Shown: positions 60,030 to 64,000 of the stretch, piece by piece
How positions within the stretch are numbered: the stretch's first letter is position 1
Layout of the letters: each line of letters starts with the position of its first letter
Source: Lumnitzera littorea
Taxonomy: Eukaryota > Streptophyta > Magnoliopsida > Myrtales > Combretaceae
Assembly (NCBI GenBank): GCA_024138015.1
Contig: JAMXBB010000011.1
Location: forward strand, 83,573,934 to 83,637,933
Reading direction: 5' to 3'
DNA length: 64,000 bases
Notes under the pieces: model-generated
The model's database searches: none
Seen by the model: only the letters and a program-made list of their open reading frames with translations
What the model was told of the DNA's origin: nothing
Translations under genes and position numbers: made by a program

Positions 60030-60479
60030 ACAAAACTTTGTTGCGGTTGGCATATTGTGGTTAACTAAGCTACAAATCAGCAGCTCAGCAATTTGGTAAG
60101 GGCAGAGGTACTAAGCGTGCCAATCGTGCTACGAATGACAAACGCTCATTAATAAGTTGTAGTGGGTTAGGTGCTAAAGACAAAAGCTGGCCCGAGATGC
60201 CAAACAAGGTGTTAGCCAATGCTCGATGGAATGAGTTGAGCCTTGAGCTTACCCCAAATGATCGATGAGCATCTACTCAGTGCTCGAAGGTTAGTCTTAC
60301 TCGAATAGTTGTTATTTAGTTCACCAAACAAGTCGTGATGCGGAAGACTAGCTCACCCCTTGGCTTGCATCCTTTGTTGGCACAAGCCCATGGGGTAATA
60401 GCATGACAAGTAAGCTCGCCTCTTTACAATGGGCTTCACTGGTTGGACCTTGGTTTGAGGCAAGAATAGAGAATCAACA
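60030..60479 (-). repeat. Outer element right LTR, part 2
   Basis: Continues the right LTR after the inner element: it starts ACAAAACTTTGTTGCGGTTG and ends AATCAACA. It aligns with 47885-48273 of the left LTR and has an extra ~60 bp near 60340-60400 (from 'gatgcggaagactagctc'). Confidence 0.78.
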
Positions 60480-61970
60480 AATGTAATAAAGGACATAATA
60501 CATTTTATTATTTACCCATAAAGAGATTATGTTTATCTGCTAAGTTTTGTTTAACTATGACAAATTTGTTTAATTTTTTGTTCACTATATAATTTATGGC
60601 ACAAATCAACCATTTGAATTAAGTAAAGGATTATAAATGAGATTATAGGTAATTCCTAAGTATAACACAATCAGATGACACATGGAAAATCCTTTAAATA
60701 AGAGGTAAAAATTGAAACATTCCAAGTCAAGAAAATAATGATAAAATAATTAAAAAAGGAAATTAAGTAATTAAGTAAAGAATAGTTATATGGGAATTTA
60801 ATAGATCCAAGTTTCAAAAGCTAAGTTTAAGGGAGCTAAATAGCTGATTACTAATTTGACTCTAACAACTACATTTGCTTATAAGGATAAATTAGTAATG
60901 TAATGATTCCCTATCTTATATATGCTTCTGATTGGAATTAAGTTAATCGATCAATCCAATTTTCAAATTCAATTCAACAAGGTACTAGAATTTAATTTCC
61001 CTTCTCCTTCTCTCTCTCTCTCATGTTGTGACCTCTAGGGGTGCTTAGGAGCTCTGTTGCATCTTCAATTCCTCTAAATAAGCTAGAGGCTTCATAGAGG
61101 ATTTCAATCCAAGTGATTTTATCAATTTGTTTCATTTTTTATTTCATAAATTCAATTAGCATTTAAAATTTTAAGCATAGAAACTTGTGAATCTTAAACC
61201 ATGGGAAATTGTAAAAAGATGAGAAGTTGATCTACATTTGGAGAGAGAGATCTACAAGTAGAGCTTAGTTTTGGTAAGTGTAGTATTCTCTTCTTTGGAT
61301 TGCTTAAGTTAAATTATAGATCTAATTGATCATAGATAATTTACATAAGGAATTCTTTGAAAATTGGTAAATCTTATAATTTTGGAATCAATCCAAGCTT
61401 AAGTGTATGCTACAGTTTCAATTGAAGGCAGGTTTTCTTGATCCATGTTTTAATTAAGTAGATTAAAGGTTTAATTAGGTTTTTAAAAGTGATTTTAGTA
61501 GATAACTTATTGCAATTAAAGTTAGTTATTGATGTGATGTTAACACCAATGTTTGATGATGATATGGGAATAGAATTGATTTTAAATATGTTAATTTAGT
61601 AGATCAAACTTGATATATGTAGTGAAATTTAAATTGAATTTCAAATTGGTGATGTTTGATGGCGATGATTAACATAGATGAAGATTGGCAATTAGAGTTA
61701 GTGTAATGGCTTTTATGCTTAGAAGTGTGATCTTTGACAATAAGTCTGGTTAAGAATTGTTAGTTACGATGTTGAATCTATGAAGGATTTGGATACTATG
61801 TTGTTATGGAAGTAAATTTAGATTAAGATTAATTAAGCTTAGGTTATGAACTTAAAGTATATGATTCTACATTTTAGAGATTTGTAGTTTATGAAGTTGA
61901 TTAAGTTAATAAGTTTATATGCAAATTGTAATTGAGAAATTAGACGATGTAAGTAATGAATAAAATTACA
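60480..61970. other. Intergenic AT-rich region, no gene seen
   Basis: The first five bases (AATGT) are the right target site of the outer element. The remainder is AT-rich, with a short CT repeat near 61005-61022. No recognisable gene or repeat family is visible. Confidence 0.45.
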
Positions 61971-62576
61971 GGATATTGTCGTGGATTACACCTCTATTTT
62001 ACCATTTTTTCCAATTTTGCACTTGAACTTTGAGCTTAGCCAATTATATACCCAATTAAATATATAGTTGTCACAGTATACATCTCAATTATCTCCCACT
62101 AACCCCATTAGTCCACTCAATCTCATCAACTAATGGAAAAATGGTACAAGTGTTTTTATTTTCTAGTAAGCTATTTATTTTTTCACTCAACATCTATGTT
62201 ATAAGGTAAAAAATCCAAATCAAAGTAAAAACTTGAAAAAGAATGAAAAGAACATATCATACAAAAAAAAAAAATTAAAAAAGATAGGTTAAAACAAAAA
62301 TTACTACTTTAGAGAGAAAAGTATAGTATTTTTCAATTTTGCTTTATTGATTGCAATGGTGAAATTTTTGTTTTAGCTTTTCGTTTTCTTTCTCTATTTT
62401 ATGGTATTATATGTTTTTTTCATTTTTTAAAAGTTTTTACTTAGATGTAGATTTATAGTCAAGGTATATACTATGATAGGTATATATTGAAGTGGTTATA
62501 TAATAGGCTAAGTCTAAAGTTCAGATGTAAAATTGAAAAAAGGCATATTGTAGAGTTATAATATGCAACAATGTCC
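61971..62576. mobile_element. Foldback (inverted-repeat) element, ~600 bp
   Basis: The left arm (GGATATTGTCGTGGATTACA ... TTCCAATTTTGCACTTGAAC ... TTAGCCAATTATATACCC ... ATAGTTGTCACAGTATACA) matches the reverse complement of the right arm (GGACATTGTTGCATATTATA ... TTCAATTTTACATCTGAACT ... TTAGCCTATTATATAACCAC ... CTATCATAGTATATACC). The match covers roughly 130 bp per arm. The ~300-bp centre is AT-rich and non-coding. It looks like a non-autonomous foldback or MITE-type transposon. No clear target-site duplication was found. Confidence 0.65.
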
Positions 62577-64000
62577 CATGAAATCATTATAGATGCTTAT
62601 TAGGAGATTTAAGAAAATTCATAATGAGTAAATATTGAGTTTTGAGTAATTATGATGAATTTGATGCTTTGATGTAAATCTAACTGTTGGAAGTAAGTTG
62701 GTTATAAACTCATTGAATTTAACGGGTTCTTGTAATTTATAATATATTGAATTTTGTTAAATTTAGGATAAATACGATGAATATGTTGAATATATTCTTA
62801 AAGTTCATTTTGATATCACGATAAGACTTAAGTTATTCATAAGAGTATGTATGTTTGATATAGTAGAATTAGCTAATTGGATGAAATTTACTTTATTGAT
62901 CGAAGTTATATGAAAAATTTGAATACAAGTTTCGATGAGTTGAATTCTCTAAAATGTTCATATTGATAGGAGCTAATTTGAGGATTATTAATTTTTTAAT
63001 TGTAGTTTTAAAATTAATGGCAATTGAAATGAGAAAATTGATGGGAATTAATGCTAAAATTAATAGGTAGTGAAGTGTTTACTAATGGCAAATAAAAATT
63101 TTAAGAAATGTAATGGATAAAAATGTATAAGGTAAAAGCTTCCAAACTATATATTATAATAGATTAGAGAAAGGGGTTAATTAATGCTTAGGTGGTGTGC
63201 TTAGGAGCTCAATTATCATTAGGACTTACTGTGACAAATTCAAACTAAAATGGGTCATTCGAGATATCAAAGAAAATTAGAGGAAAATGATCCATAATCA
63301 AACAAGAGTAGCTAATGTAAAGCTGCTCGAAGGATGTGACTCAGCAACAAACACAACACGACATGAGACCTCACTTGATATGACACACAAGTTGATGTTA
63401 AGGTCTACTCGCCACTAATCATGAGCTACTCAGTAAGATTAGATAAGAGTGTATGAAATATGGATTTGAAAAAGGTTGTCTCACAAAAACATAATATTCA
63501 GTATTAAAATGTAAGTTATATTTGGCTTACAAGAGAAAAGGACTATTTATAGTAAGTCCCTAAGGTAATATTACAAATAAAGAAATTACAAGAAAGTATA
63601 TACAAAAAGGGGATTTCGAGTACATACGAAAAAAGGGTAAAAAGGACAAAAGACCAAAAATGAAAAAGTAATATAATGTTAGACTAGGTGGACAAGTGGC
63701 AGTACAATATTAGTACCGTATGAATATTCTCTTAGCACAATAGGCGAGAAGGGTCAAAATGTTGCTGCAATAAAGGGGCCGGGACGAGAGAAATGGTAGC
63801 ATGCTGAGAGAAAACTATTCAGCCATTTAAGTTAGTCTCTCATCACTCGGTAAAAACTTCTCGATAGCAGTTGGTCGAATCACTCGACCTCGGTAAGGGA
63901 ATGGTCGACATTATCACTACCAAGTGTACAGATTAACGTATGACAATTCAGGGAGATCAAAGAGTTTAGCTACATTCCTTTGGCATAAACTTTCTCGTCA
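62577..64000. other. AT-rich DNA and LTR-like debris at the window edge
   Basis: From 62577 to about 63200 the DNA is AT-rich and featureless. From 63230 to the end, words such as 'actcgccacta', 'ggactatttatagt' (a TATA box when read on minus) and 'actcgacctcggtaa' resemble gypsy LTR sequence in minus orientation, and vaguely resemble 1360-1800. The element would continue beyond the window, so it cannot be delimited. Confidence 0.35.

Larger units (their letters stand above)
47501..60479 (-). mobile_element. Outer LTR retrotransposon with gag but no pol
   Basis: Left LTR is 47501-48273. Right LTR is 53322-53739 plus 60030-60479, interrupted by another element. Both LTRs run TGTTAAT...(T/C)AACA and share long colinear stretches, for example TGTAGAGACCAACTAAGATG, CTCATTAATGAGTTGTAGT (left copy) and CTACTCAGTGCT. 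The right copy has about 90 bp more, in two indels. Flanks are CATGT and AATGT, a 5-bp duplication with one mismatch. Gag-like coding is on the minus strand beside the right LTR, and a purine-rich tract (GAGAGTAGGGAGATAAC on minus) sits next to the left LTR. The element therefore reads right to left. Without the nested insertion it is ~6.7 kb. No protease, RT or integrase motif is visible, so it would depend on enzymes made elsewhere. Confidence 0.8.

Noticed and set aside
1..64000. CRISPR arrays, bacterial operons, tRNA or rRNA genes
   Set aside because: No regularly spaced direct repeats, no polycistronic bacterial layout and no cloverleaf or rRNA core sequence seen. The content is plant nuclear DNA.

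Overview
The window is nuclear DNA of a flowering plant, most likely a eudicot. It is AT-rich and gene-sparse, its genes are split by GT-AG introns, and it is full of LTR-retrotransposon, LINE and foldback or MITE-like sequence. The species cannot be named from the sequence alone. I see no CRISPR, operon, rRNA or tRNA signal.

Three host genes could be rebuilt exon by exon with continuous reading frames. (1) A GH17 glucan endo-1,3-beta-glucosidase lies on + at 3991-6493: 3 exons, 405 aa, with a signal peptide and a GPI-type hydrophobic tail carried by a separate last exon. (2) A calcyclin-binding protein (CacyBP/SIP-like) with CS and SGS domains lies on + at 20040-24144: 5 exons, 218 aa. (3) A katanin p60-like AAA ATPase of the KATNAL2 (plant CCP1) type lies on - at 34297-45449: 11 exons, 403 aa. 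Its introns 9 and 10 carry transposon insertions.

The rest is intergenic DNA and mobile elements. The 1-3.9 kb stretch has only LTR-like debris. At 9.85-10.74 kb there is a long foldback element. From 12.65 to 17.2 kb there are remnants of an Athila/Tat-like Ty3/gypsy element (degenerate PBS and gag) and a second LTR-like block. At 26.78-28.25 kb a 5'-truncated LINE on the minus strand ends in poly(A) and has a 10-bp target-site duplication. From 28.3 to 34.3 kb the sequence is AT-rich with a perfect 86-bp tandem duplication.

The most structured region is 47.5-60.5 kb, a retrotransposon inside a retrotransposon. The outer element (LTRs 47501-48273 and 53322-60479) has a gag on the minus strand and no recognisable pol. 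On the plus strand it carries a separate, apparently intron-containing gene remnant with its own TATA box, which encodes a long coiled-coil protein. Its right LTR is split by a complete but decayed Ty3/gypsy element (53740-60029) with gag, protease, RT, RNase H and integrase between two ~860-bp LTRs. Both elements have near-perfect 5-bp target-site duplications. From 60.5 to 64 kb the DNA is AT-rich with another foldback element and LTR-like debris at the edge.

The host genes do not form a functional cluster. They are ordinary neighbours separated by transposon-rich DNA. The best candidate for something less usual is the antisense, intron-bearing gene inside the outer retroelement.
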